A stretch of 19,271 bases of DNA from Bacillota bacterium (GTDB lineage Bacteria > Bacillota > Clostridia > Oscillospirales > Ruminococcaceae), in assembly GCA_023391005.1 (NCBI GenBank), contig JAEWBS010000099.1, forward strand, positions 1 through 19,271. The letters run 5' to 3'. Each line of letters starts with the position of its first letter. Position 1 is the stretch's first letter. This document shows, piece by piece, positions 7,556 through 13,975 of the stretch. Position numbers and translations under genes: made by a program. The notes beneath the pieces were generated by a model that worked only from the letters and a program-made list of their open reading frames with translations, was not told the DNA's origin and did not search any database.

Positions 7556-7903
7556 TTACCGGGGCTCGCTAAAGCTTTTGCGTATTGAGCTTTTGAGGCT
7601 CGCAACCGTTTCCGAAATGACGCGCAGCTCTTTGGCCGTACAATCGGCGGTTATTTGAAACAGCTCATTTTGAAAAATATCTTTAGACTGATCAATATTA
7701 CCACACAAAAGCTCGTCCGGCGAAATATCAAGCGCATTGACGATGGCGATAAAGGTTTTAAGACTCGGTATTGTATTCCCTGTTTCAATATGGCTGACAT
7801 GCGTGGTCCCGGTCGAAATACGTTCCGCCAATTGCTCTTGTGTGATCTTCTTCTCAACGCGTATTTTCCGAATTCGCTTTCCAATATCGTGATAATCCAC
7901 CAT
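7556..7903 (-). CDS. XRE/SinR-type helix-turn-helix regulator
   Basis: Small DNA-binding protein of 115 aa. An HTH_3 (Cro/CI) domain fills about residues 6-60: IGKRIRKIRVEKKITQEQLA, then a THVSHIETG recognition helix and the family-typical PSLKTFIAIVNAL. The C-terminal half is short and acidic, without a recognisable ligand or peptidase domain. The ATG at 7903 has GGAGG 9 nt upstream. It is divergent from an HD-GYP gene, and the 183-bp space between them carries two near-identical 17-bp direct repeats at the rightward promoter. Repression of the HD-GYP gene plus autoregulation is therefore the simplest model. The minus-strand promoter is weak (TACAAT at 7938-7943 without a good -35). Family assignment is solid; the target is inferred. 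Confidence 0.88.
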   Translation of the reverse strand: MVDYHDIGKRIRKIRVEKKITQEQLAERISTGTTHVSHIETGNTIPSLKTFIAIVNALDISPDELLCGNIDQSKDIFQNELFQITADCTAKELRVISETVASLKSSIRKSFSEPR

Positions 7904-7938
7904 GGCCTTGTTCCTCCAAATTTATCTTCATACTTGTA

Positions 7939-7967
7939 TTGTATGTGCAGTTAGACTATGTTATAAT
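7939..7967 (+). promoter_or_regulatory. sigma-70 promoter of the HD-GYP gene
   Basis: TTGTAT (7939-7944), exactly 17 bp, then a perfect TATAAT (7962-7967) preceded by TGT, giving an extended -10. The start would be near 7974, leaving a leader of about 110 nt to the gene at 8087. The direct repeats at 7943-7959 and 7975-7991 overlap the spacer and the start region. Confidence 0.6.
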
Positions 7968-7991
7968 GGCCCTAATGTGCAATTGGATTAT
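7943..7991. promoter_or_regulatory. pair of 17-bp direct repeats, probable operator
   Basis: ATGTGCAGTTAGACTAT (7943-7959) and ATGTGCAATTGGATTAT (7975-7991) differ at 3 of 17 positions and start 32 bp apart, about three helical turns, so both lie on the same DNA face. They bracket the -10 of the rightward promoter. The adjacent XRE-type regulator is the natural candidate to bind them. Confidence 0.55.
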
Positions 7992-8086
7992 ATGGATATA
8001 TAAATTAAATAATTATGCCCCCCGCTATAGCTGCTGCCAAAGCGTCTCAAAACGATGTCGGGCGGTAAATGTAAATGGAGCCTTCT

Positions 8087-8764
8087 ATGAAAACGCGTTT
8101 TAACGACATCTTGAAAATCATGCCGCGCGACCTGTTCGGGCATCTCGGTCGTGTTGAGTTATATGTAAAGCTATTTTGCTTAAGCATAACGGCCAACAGC
8201 TTTTTTGAAATACATACCGAGGATTGTTTGCGTTTTAGTAGCGCGGCATTCTTTCATGATATCGGAAAGCTGTGGATCGCCAGACCTATTCTTGAAAAGC
8301 CGGATGCGCTATCGCCGAGCGAGCTTGCCGTCATGCAAAAGCACCCGCTCTATGCAAAAAGCATCTTGGAATCGTTAAGACCCGGCGACTTAGCGCTTTA
8401 TGGTCAGGACTTTTTTGCATTGGCAACCGCTGCGGCGCTCTATCACCATGAGCGATGGGATGGCGCCGGATATCCCTTTGGTCTACAGGGCTCTGATATT
8501 CCGCTCATCGCCCGGATCACCGCTATTTGCGATGCGTTCGACACGATAACCCACGGGCGCACCTATTGCGGCGGGCGCTCGGTTAACACTGCGTTTGACG
8601 AAATTACAAGTGGTGCAAACGCACAGTTCGATCCGCTTTTAGTCGAACTATTCATTCAAAATAAGAATGCTATAACCGAGGTTCTTTGGATGCAGACCGA
8701 TGCTGAAAATCATATGGCACACAGCGAAAGAGCGGCGTCGCGGCCATGTATTGCCGCCCATTAG
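8087..8764 (+). CDS. stand-alone HD-GYP domain protein (putative cyclic-di-GMP phosphodiesterase)
   Basis: 225 aa consisting almost only of an HD-GYP domain, with no receiver, PAS or membrane segment. Visible: FFHDIGK (H57-D58, with K61), KHPLYAKSIL (H86), HHERWDGAGYP (H120, H121 and the GYP signature at 128-130), IARITAICDAFDTIT (D149) and a GRTY motif. Conserved metal residues are present, so hydrolysis of c-di-GMP (or another cyclic dinucleotide) is plausible. I start at the second ATG (8087), which has GGAG 6 nt upstream; the ATG four codons earlier has no site. Codon usage appears more AT-tolerant than the neighbours. It is divergent from an XRE regulator that probably controls it. Without a sensor domain its activity would be set by expression or a partner. 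Confidence 0.85.
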   Translation: MKTRFNDILKIMPRDLFGHLGRVELYVKLFCLSITANSFFEIHTEDCLRFSSAAFFHDIGKLWIARPILEKPDALSPSELAVMQKHPLYAKSILESLRPGDLALYGQDFFALATAAALYHHERWDGAGYPFGLQGSDIPLIARITAICDAFDTITHGRTYCGGRSVNTAFDEITSGANAQFDPLLVELFIQNKNAITEVLWMQTDAENHMAHSERAASRPCIAAH

Positions 8765-8847
8765 AAATACCGTTTTTCATATGCAAACAGCCGTTGTCAA
8801 GTACAAGCCCTCTTAATAGATTTGACCGTTTTGGCTCTTATCAGTTT

Positions 8848-8875
8848 AAAAGCATCTTGATAATTTGCTTTTTTT
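8848..8875 (+). terminator. weak terminator after the HD-GYP gene
   Basis: A 7-bp AAAAGCA/TGCTTTT stem with an 11-nt loop runs directly into a T-run (8869-8875), about 85 nt after the stop codon. The stem is AT-rich and weak; the U-tract is good. The remaining bases of 8765-8939 show no gene. Confidence 0.4.
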
Positions 8876-8888
8876 ATTAAAAATCTGC

Positions 8889-8916
8889 GGCGCGGGTAAA
8901 ACACTTTACCCGCGCC
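8889..8916 (-). terminator. terminator of the ABC importer operon
   Basis: A perfect 12-bp stem, GGCGCGGGTAAA/TTTACCCGCGCC, has loop GTGT on the minus strand and is followed by GCAGATTTTT. It lies 24-51 nt past the stop of the substrate-binding protein gene. Confidence 0.75.
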
Positions 8917-8939
8917 TATATGTATGTTTCATCGCAGCT

Positions 8940-9956
8940 TTATTTGATTGTCTCCATAGCCTTTTTAGCAAAGGTGGGGTTTACGAGCTTCTCATACTCC
9001 ACGCGGCCGGGCAGCTCCCCTGCCTGCTCCATGACCGTTTGCAGGCGGTCGAGCGCGTCGGGCAGCATCAGCGGGTCGCTCATAAAGGCGTCGACGTCAG
9101 CGTGGCGCTGGCAGACCGTTTCGAGCAGCTCAAGGTCGGTATCGGGGAAGAATTCGGCAATCGCTTTGGCCACCTCGGCGGCGGAATGGTTCTTGACCCA
9201 AAGCTGGCCCTTGTAAATGGCGTTCGTGAAGCGCTGAATGACATCGGGGTTCTTTTCGATGTAGCTCTTGGTTGCGTAATAGCAGGTGTAGGGAATCTCA
9301 CCCGAGAGTGCGCCGATCGAGGCGAGGATATAGCCCTTGCCCTCGCGCACAACCGCCGAGGCCGTCGGCTCAAACAGCGTGACATAGTCGCCCGTCCCGC
9401 CCGTAAAGGCGCCCGCCATCAGCGCAAACTGTACGCTGGTGTCGACGTTGAGATCCTTTGCCGGGTCAAGACCCTGGTTTCTGATCACGTATTCGAGCGT
9501 CATCAGCGGCATGCCGCCCTTGCGCCCGCCGAGCAGGTGCTTACCCCTGAGCTTTTCGAAGGTAAAGCTGTCGTCCGGCTCACGCCCGATCAAAAACGCG
9601 CCGTCACGCTTGGTCATCTGGGCGAACACCATCGGATAATCGGCTTTGCCTTCTCTGAGCACGTAAATGGCCGCCTCGGGCCCTGAGAAGCCGATATCGA
9701 CCTGCCCTGAGACGACGGCGGTCATGACCTTGTCGGCACCCTGACCGTTGATCAACTCGACCTCCAGACCCTCTTCTTTAAAGAAGCCCTGCGCGATGGC
9801 GACATATTGCGGCGCGTAGAACACCGAATGGGTCACCTCGCTCACGGTGACTTTCGTCAATTCCTTCTCGCTTTTTGCAGGCTTTGCCTGACAGCCCGCG
9901 AACAACGCGGCGATGACGCCGATCGCCAGCAGCACCGAAATTGCTTTAGTTTTCAT
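8940..9956 (-). CDS. ABC transporter substrate-binding lipoprotein (SsuA/TauA/NMT1-THI5-like)
   Basis: Extracytoplasmic solute receptor of 338 aa. A lipoprotein signal peptide ends in FAGC (C22 lipidated). The mature protein has the NMT1/SsuA-type pattern: FYAPQYVAIAQGFFKEEGLE, GADKVMTAVVSGQVDIGFSG and a later GGRKGGMP stretch near the hinge. Families with this fold bind taurine, alkanesulfonates, nitrate, hydroxymethylpyrimidine-type thiamine precursors or riboflavin; the sequence does not let me choose. The ATG at 9956 is preferred to the adjacent TTG at 9959 because GGAGGT lies 6 nt upstream. It is the last gene of an ATPase-permease-receptor operon, separated from the permease by 33 nt. 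Confidence 0.92.
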   Translation of the reverse strand: MKTKAISVLLAIGVIAALFAGCQAKPAKSEKELTKVTVSEVTHSVFYAPQYVAIAQGFFKEEGLEVELINGQGADKVMTAVVSGQVDIGFSGPEAAIYVLREGKADYPMVFAQMTKRDGAFLIGREPDDSFTFEKLRGKHLLGGRKGGMPLMTLEYVIRNQGLDPAKDLNVDTSVQFALMAGAFTGGTGDYVTLFEPTASAVVREGKGYILASIGALSGEIPYTCYYATKSYIEKNPDVIQRFTNAIYKGQLWVKNHSAAEVAKAIAEFFPDTDLELLETVCQRHADVDAFMSDPLMLPDALDRLQTVMEQAGELPGRVEYEKLVNPTFAKKAMETIK

Positions 9957-9989
9957 CAATCTACCTCCAATTGCGCATGCACCCGGCGT

Positions 9990-10808
9990 TCAGCGAACGG
10001 CTCTGCGCCGGGAAAGCAGCTTTTCTATATACTGTATGCAAAAGTACATCAAAGTGGCAATAAAAGATAAAATTACGACGCTGGCCATGACGAGATCGAG
10101 CTGAAACACCTGACTGCCGTAAACGATCAGATACCCGAGCCCCGCCTTGGAAATTAAAAATTCACCGACGATGACGCCGACCCACGACATGCCGACATTC
10201 ACTTTAAGCGACCCGATAATCGTCGGCAGGTTGGCGGGCAGCACAACCTTTTGGAGCACCTGCAGTTTTCCCGCGCCGAAGGTTTGCACCAGCCGGATCA
10301 TATCCCCATCAGTCGAGACAAAACCGCCGAGTACCTCGAGCACCGTGACGACCAGCGAGATCGAAAGCGCGATAACCACGATGGCCATCGGACGCGCGCC
10401 GATCCAGACAATAAAAATAGGCCCGAGCGCAATCTTTGGCAACGCATTTAAAACCACGAGATAGGGTTCAAGCACGCGGCACAAAAAGCGCGAGCTCCAC
10501 AGCACAATGGCGATAACGGTGCCGAGAATCGTCCCAAAACAGAAGCCCGCAACCGCTTCAAGCGTCGTGACCCACACGTGCCGCCACAGCTCGCCCCTTG
10601 CGGCCAACCGGAGGATGCTCATCGTAAACCGCGACGGAGAGCTTGTAATAAACGGGTCAATGATACCGGCACGGGCGGCAAACTCCCAAAACAAAAGCAG
10701 CGAGATCAGAAGTCCCGCCTTTGCAACGCCCACGAGCAGCCGATCGCGCCGCCGCCTTTTAAGCCACGCCGAGCGCGCGGGCGAAACGGCGTTTTCAGAT
10801 ATGAACAT
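9990..10808 (-). CDS. ABC transporter permease (SsuC/TauC-like)
   Basis: Inner-membrane permease of 272 aa with about six hydrophobic segments and a basic N-terminus (KRRRRDR at 17-23). The ATPase-docking EAA loop is visible as QTFGAGKLQVLQKVVLPANL, followed by IIGSLKVNVGMSWVGVIVGE, typical of the BPD_transp_1 family in sulfonate/nitrate/thiamine-precursor importers. The ATG at 10808 has GGAGGG 6 nt upstream. A reading frame extending to 10943 would run inside the ATPase gene and is not needed. The start overlaps the end of the ATPase gene by 14 nt, indicating translational coupling and an equal-dose membrane complex. Confidence 0.93.
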   Translation of the reverse strand: MFISENAVSPARSAWLKRRRRDRLLVGVAKAGLLISLLLFWEFAARAGIIDPFITSSPSRFTMSILRLAARGELWRHVWVTTLEAVAGFCFGTILGTVIAIVLWSSRFLCRVLEPYLVVLNALPKIALGPIFIVWIGARPMAIVVIALSISLVVTVLEVLGGFVSTDGDMIRLVQTFGAGKLQVLQKVVLPANLPTIIGSLKVNVGMSWVGVIVGEFLISKAGLGYLIVYGSQVFQLDLVMASVVILSFIATLMYFCIQYIEKLLSRRRAVR

Positions 10809-11565
10809 CGATATCCCTCCAGATGCTGTTGAAATAGCTGCGGAACTCCGCCCGCTCGCGGCACTGCATCGGCGTACCGCGCCCCTCGGCGAATTGAATG
10901 TCATAGACCGACTTGACGACGGCAGGACGGCGCGAGAGCACAATGACCCGGTCGGACATGGCGACCGCCTCTGAAATATCGTGCGTCACCATCAGCGCCG
11001 TCTTTTTCTCGTGCCGTATAATCGACGCGATATCGTCCGCGACAGCCAGACGTGTTTGATAGTCGAGCGCCGAAAACGCCTCGTCGAGCAGCAGCAGCTT
11101 AGGCCGCACCGCCAGCGTGCGGATCAGCGCGGCGCGCTGGCGCATGCCGCCTGAAAGCTGATCGGGAAAACTGTCTCTAAACTCCCACAGACCGTAGGTG
11201 TGCAGCAGCTCGTCGACATAGGCGCTGGCGTCTTTTTTATCCTGACTGCGGATCTCGACGCCGAGCAACACGTTTTGGCGGATGGTACGCCACGGGAACA
11301 AGCTGTCCTTTTGCAGCATATAGCCGATATTCCCCCCACCGCTGATGACAACACTGCCCGACGTAGGGGTCAACAGCCCCGATGCGATGGACAGCAGCGT
11401 CGATTTTCCGCAGCCCGAGGGGCCGATGACGCTGACAATCTCCCCCTCGTACACCGAAAAGGATAGTTCGCGTATCGCTTCAATCTCTCCTTCGTCCGAC
11501 TGATATGTTAAAGAAAGGCGCTCCACCTGCACCACAGGTTCGGGCGCTTTAGCAAAATGATCCAT
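10795..11565 (-). CDS. ABC transporter ATP-binding protein (SsuB/TauB-like)
   Basis: Cytoplasmic ATPase of 256 aa energising the neighbouring permease. Walker A GPSGCGKST (48-56), Q-loop at Q85, signature LSGGM (137-141), Walker B LLLLDEAFSALD (157-168) and switch histidine H195 are all intact; the sequence LFPWRT after the Q-loop is usual for the nitrate/taurine subfamily. The ATG at 11565 is preceded by GGGAGG; the frame stays open to 11769 but that part runs through the terminator hairpin at 11660-11696 and is not protein-like. First gene of the operon. The leader (11566-11659) shows no TPP-riboswitch-like elements, so thiamine control is not supported. Confidence 0.93.
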   Translation of the reverse strand: MDHFAKAPEPVVQVERLSLTYQSDEGEIEAIRELSFSVYEGEIVSVIGPSGCGKSTLLSIASGLLTPTSGSVVISGGGNIGYMLQKDSLFPWRTIRQNVLLGVEIRSQDKKDASAYVDELLHTYGLWEFRDSFPDQLSGGMRQRAALIRTLAVRPKLLLLDEAFSALDYQTRLAVADDIASIIRHEKKTALMVTHDISEAVAMSDRVIVLSRRPAVVKSVYDIQFAEGRGTPMQCRERAEFRSYFNSIWRDIDVHI

Positions 11566-11659
11566 GGGCAAAACCTCCCTCACAGCATCATATTCCAGAG
11601 CGTGCAAATGTGTGGCATCAACATTGCGGAGGTCCCGACGCATTTTGACGTAAAAACAC

Positions 11660-11696
11660 ACAAACCGTGGAGACATTGAGCGTCTCCACGGTTTGT
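11660..11696 (-). terminator. terminator after the PNPOx-fold gene
   Basis: A perfect 15-bp stem (11660-11674 with 11682-11696), ACAAACCGTGGAGAC and its complement, has a 7-nt loop. On the minus strand it is followed by GTGTTTTTACG. It separates the leftward 11747-12178 gene from the ABC operon, implying that the importer has its own promoter in 11566-11659, where I see no clear -35/-10 pair. Confidence 0.75.
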
Positions 11697-11746
11697 TAGC
11701 ATTAATATTGGCGCTAAAATTGCAGGCGTAAAAGTCTTGACGAGGG

Positions 11747-12178
11747 TTAAACATCTGGCTCGACAACAAAATTCTCTGAGTGAAAGTTCGTATAATACCG
11801 GCCGGTCTGCGCCGTAAACCGGAGCACGCAGTAGTCCGGATCGGTCACCCCCTGCGGGTAATAGAGCGTATCACCCTCGCGCCAGATCATGGCCTTGCTT
11901 TCGGCATCCTCCAAGACCGCCATGCTGCCCTTGAGCATGACCCCACGGAAAAACCGTTTATCGCAAAAATAAATACAGGCCTTGGGATTTTGACGGTATT
12001 GCGCCACCCGCATTGAAGAAGTATTGGTCGTGAAATAAAAGGTTTGGATGCCCTCGCGCGCCCTTGGCGGCAGCATGGCCTTTGTATTCGGGAAACCCTC
12101 GTCATCCACCGAGCTGATAAAGCAAATGCTTTGCTTGTCAATCAGATTGCCAATCGTCTTTACCGCATCCCGCATCAT
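11747..12178 (-). CDS. pyridoxamine 5'-phosphate oxidase-fold flavin-binding protein
   Basis: 143-aa split-barrel protein of the general-stress-protein-26/PNPOx-like group. The family pattern is visible: ICFISSVDDEGFPNTKAML near 18-36, FYFTTNTSS, then KACIYFCD and a GVMLKGSMAVLED strand. Such proteins bind FMN, F420 or heme and reduce or sequester small molecules; true PNP oxidase activity is unlikely at this length. Start: adjacent ATG codons at 12178 and 12175 follow GGGGAGGA at 11-nt spacing. The frame is open upstream to 12361, but that part overlaps the MGMT gene and is not protein-like. It lies 79 nt after the MGMT-type gene on the same strand and probably shares its transcript. Confidence 0.82.
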   Translation of the reverse strand: MMRDAVKTIGNLIDKQSICFISSVDDEGFPNTKAMLPPRAREGIQTFYFTTNTSSMRVAQYRQNPKACIYFCDKRFFRGVMLKGSMAVLEDAESKAMIWREGDTLYYPQGVTDPDYCVLRFTAQTGRYYTNFHSENFVVEPDV

Positions 12179-12257
12179 TTTAAAACCGTCCTCCCCGTTT
12201 AAATCTCCGTCAATTTCAAGCGCTTTTTTATCAAACGCCGCCGCGTCTGCTGGCGGC

Positions 12258-12575
12258 CTAGTCCCCGTACCAGAACACCTTCGAGAGGTCGACGCGCCCA
12301 TCGGGCAAAAACGGAACCTGCTCATCCTCAAGCATGCGGCGCTGCTCCTCATCGCCGCCAAAGGCGAATTCGGGCGCGAGTCTGCCCACCCGATTAACCA
12401 CGCGGTGGCAGGGTATCTCGCCGGGGCGCGGGTTTTGGTGCAGCGCCCACCCGACGGCGCGGGCGGCGCGCGGGTTGCCGCAAAGCAGCGCGACCTGCCC
12501 GTAGGAGGTCACCCTGCCCTGCGGAATGCGACAGACCACATCGTAAACCGCGTCAAAAAAGCTTTTCTTTCGCAT
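12258..12575 (-). CDS. short MGMT-family protein (alkyltransferase-like, with PCHRV site)
   Basis: 105-aa DNA-binding domain of the O6-alkylguanine-DNA alkyltransferase family, with no N-terminal Ada/RNase-H-like domain. Visible: VVCRIPQGRVTSYGQVA, the helix-turn-helix segment RAARAVGWALHQNP (about 37-50), and the active-site IPCHRVVNRVG with C56. Alkyltransferase-like proteins of this size often carry tryptophan in place of the cysteine (PWHRV); here the cysteine is kept, so suicide alkyl transfer is chemically possible. The C-terminus ends soon after FLPDGRVDLSKV. Start: paired ATG codons at 12578 and 12575; AGGAG is 6 nt before the second. Likely role: recognition or repair of O6-alkylguanine lesions. 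Confidence 0.86.
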   Translation of the reverse strand: MRKKSFFDAVYDVVCRIPQGRVTSYGQVALLCGNPRAARAVGWALHQNPRPGEIPCHRVVNRVGRLAPEFAFGGDEEQRRMLEDEQVPFLPDGRVDLSKVFWYGD

Positions 12576-12605
12576 CATTTTCTCCTAATAGCGCCAGTTC
12601 TAGGC

Positions 12606-12723
12606 CATGAGACGGGCTGCCCAAGAAATTTTTCCTCCCGCAAGGCAAAGGACAAAAGCGGACTTCCGCCCGGCGAGGACGCCCAATGTGGCGGTGCGAA
12701 AAATTTCGCGGCAAGACACCATG
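12606..12723. repeat. MITE-like segment with imperfect terminal inverted repeats
   Basis: The two ends match in inverted orientation: CATG-N8-TGCC-N3-GAAATTTTTC (12606-12634), and on the other strand CATG-N6-TGCC-N2-GAAATTTTTC (12723 back to 12698). The inner part is GC-rich and contains a small GCGG-ACTT-CCGC hairpin. It lies in the gap between the Cache-like and MGMT genes and contains no plausible gene. The pattern suggests a small non-autonomous mobile or dispersed repeat, or a structured RNA; copy number cannot be judged here. Confidence 0.5.
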
Positions 12724-12746
12724 TTTTTAGGCTGGCGGACTGCCGA

Positions 12747-13616
12747 TTACTGCAACGTGTCGATATTGCTGCCCGGCGCCTCTTGCAGGTCTGTTTTATC
12801 GTCGGTCGGCCGGATTTCAGCGTCGGTATTTTCATGCTGAGCAGCCGTGGCGGCCTGTGCGGCCTGCTCGCGGTGTATCTCGGCTTCAAGTTTCTGCTGT
12901 TTATGCAGCAGATATTTTTTCCGCAGCGTCAGAAGCAGCAGGCAGACCGCAAAAGCGGCCATGAAAGCCAACCCCGCATAATAAAGATTCACAGATCCGG
13001 CCATGTGGTAGGCCGTATCCCCGGGGTCGGTCTCAATGCAAAGCACCGCCGCCACCGAATGGCTTGGGCCATAGACCGGCAGACAGGTCACCGCGACCTT
13101 TTTAAAATCGGCACGGGTAACCAGCTCGGTGGTATAACCGCCCGTGATTTTTCCGTTATAGATTTTATCCGTTACCGCCTTGACCGGCTTATAAGCCCCG
13201 CTCGACGGATAATCGGCGCCCGGTGCAAAATAATCGGCACCCGCCTCGGCGTTGTCGCGGTAGCTGCCGTCCACAAGACAGCGCAGCGTTCTGCCGTCGG
13301 CGCGGTAGAGCAGATAGCTCTTAAGATAATTCTGTTGGGTGTTTAACTGGCTGAGCAGCCCGGCCAGAAACTTATAGTCGGCGTTGACAGCGGGCTCGGC
13401 AATCAGCCCGTCGATCTGCTGTGCCGAATAATAGGAAATCACGGTAACCGCCGCGCGCATCTGAGTCATCGTCGCTTCGCCGGTGCCGCGCAGCGCGTCG
13501 CTTTTCCGCACCGAGGGCGCGGCAAAGCATATCAAGGCCAGAACGGCGCTCAATATTGCTGTGAGCTTAAGTATCACGCCAACACCATGGCCGTTTTTTT
13601 CTTTTGTTTGCTTCAT
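12747..13616 (-). CDS. membrane-anchored Cache-like sensor protein without output domain
   Basis: 289 aa, function not recognised. Layout: short basic cytoplasmic start, membrane segment at 13-33, extracytoplasmic domain at 34-209, second membrane segment at 210-230, then a 59-residue Gln/Ala/Glu-rich tail with a short coiled-coil-like start (RKKYLLHKQQKLEAEIHREQ). The outer domain resembles a single Cache ligand-binding domain: long N-terminal helix (AAVTVISYYSAQQIDGL), then strands including YLLYRADGRTLRCLVDG and KVAVTCLPVYGPSHSVAAVL. Chemoreceptors and histidine kinases have this arrangement but continue into MCP, HAMP or kinase domains, which are absent. The ATG at 13616 has GGGGAG 8 nt upstream. 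It may signal through a partner or be a degenerate receptor. Confidence 0.65.
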   Translation of the reverse strand: MKQTKEKNGHGVGVILKLTAILSAVLALICFAAPSVRKSDALRGTGEATMTQMRAAVTVISYYSAQQIDGLIAEPAVNADYKFLAGLLSQLNTQQNYLKSYLLYRADGRTLRCLVDGSYRDNAEAGADYFAPGADYPSSGAYKPVKAVTDKIYNGKITGGYTTELVTRADFKKVAVTCLPVYGPSHSVAAVLCIETDPGDTAYHMAGSVNLYYAGLAFMAAFAVCLLLLTLRKKYLLHKQQKLEAEIHREQAAQAATAAQHENTDAEIRPTDDKTDLQEAPGSNIDTLQ

Positions 13617-13741
13617 GTCATACACTCCCCCGATGTTATTGATGCTAAAATCGTCAATGACCCTGTGTAAACGCCGGGCAGCGGCAGCATACTTCTTGAA
13701 AAGATAGCAAGCTGCGCAAGATGGTGAGCCGTCTTGCGGCT

Positions 13742-13750
13742 ATTATAACA
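13742..13750 (-). promoter_or_regulatory. extended -10 promoter element for the Cache-like gene
   Basis: On the minus strand TGT-TATAAT is an extended -10, about 125 nt upstream of the ATG at 13616, with no good -35. The transcript would begin with a hairpin (about 13708-13734: 7-bp CGCAAGA/TCTTGCG stem, extended inward by GG/CC). Confidence 0.4.
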
Positions 13751-13764
13751 TAAGCGTAAGAGAA

Positions 13765-13773
13765 TGGTATAAT
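13765..13773 (+). promoter_or_regulatory. extended -10 promoter element facing the FemA-type gene
   Basis: TGG-TATAAT on the plus strand is an extended -10 mirroring the leftward one 18 bp away, so ATTATA...TATAAT forms a divergent pair. No convincing -35. The leader to the FemA-type gene would be about 200 nt. Confidence 0.35.
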
Positions 13774-13828
13774 TGCGCATCATAGGCGGTTGCCGCGTTA
13801 AGCGACGAACCGTTGCGCATTCTCCCCC

Positions 13829-13857
13829 GTATAATAGCTGTCTTTTAGCTATTATAC
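13829..13857 (+). promoter_or_regulatory. perfect 11-bp inverted repeat in the leader or promoter region
   Basis: GTATAATAGCT (13829-13839), 7-nt spacer GTCTTTT, then its exact complement (13847-13857). It contains a TATAAT and could be an operator, or an AT-rich hairpin in the leader of the FemA-decarboxylase transcript. A second small GGGGT/ACCCC hairpin (13941-13955) lies closer to the gene. No gene is visible in 13626-13975. Confidence 0.5.
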
Positions 13858-13975
13858 CATAAATCGCATTTGTTTACAGTAGGATACCCTTTTATTTGGC
13901 TGTATTTTATGCCATAATGAAGAAGACAAACGCTTTGTCCGGGGTGAAGAACCCCATTAAAGAAACAGCAAGGAT

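Noticed and set aside
7943..7991. Minimal CRISPR-like repeat pair
   Set aside because: There are only two diverged copies with a 15-bp gap overlapping a promoter; operator sites explain them better.
8865..9686. Rightward open frame (273 codons) opposite the substrate-binding protein gene
   Set aside because: It runs through the terminator hairpin at 8889-8916 and shadows an unambiguous lipoprotein gene.
11566..11746. TPP or SAM riboswitch ahead of the NMT1/SsuA-type ABC operon
   Set aside because: I looked for the conserved TPP core and SAM-I stems on the minus strand and saw neither; the only clear structure is a terminator-like hairpin.
12048..13346. Long rightward open frame (432 codons) opposite the PNPOx, MGMT and Cache-like genes
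   Set aside because: It crosses three genes with clear families or architecture on the other strand, has no ribosome site and reads as low-complexity Arg/Ala/His-rich sequence, a usual GC-rich antisense artefact.
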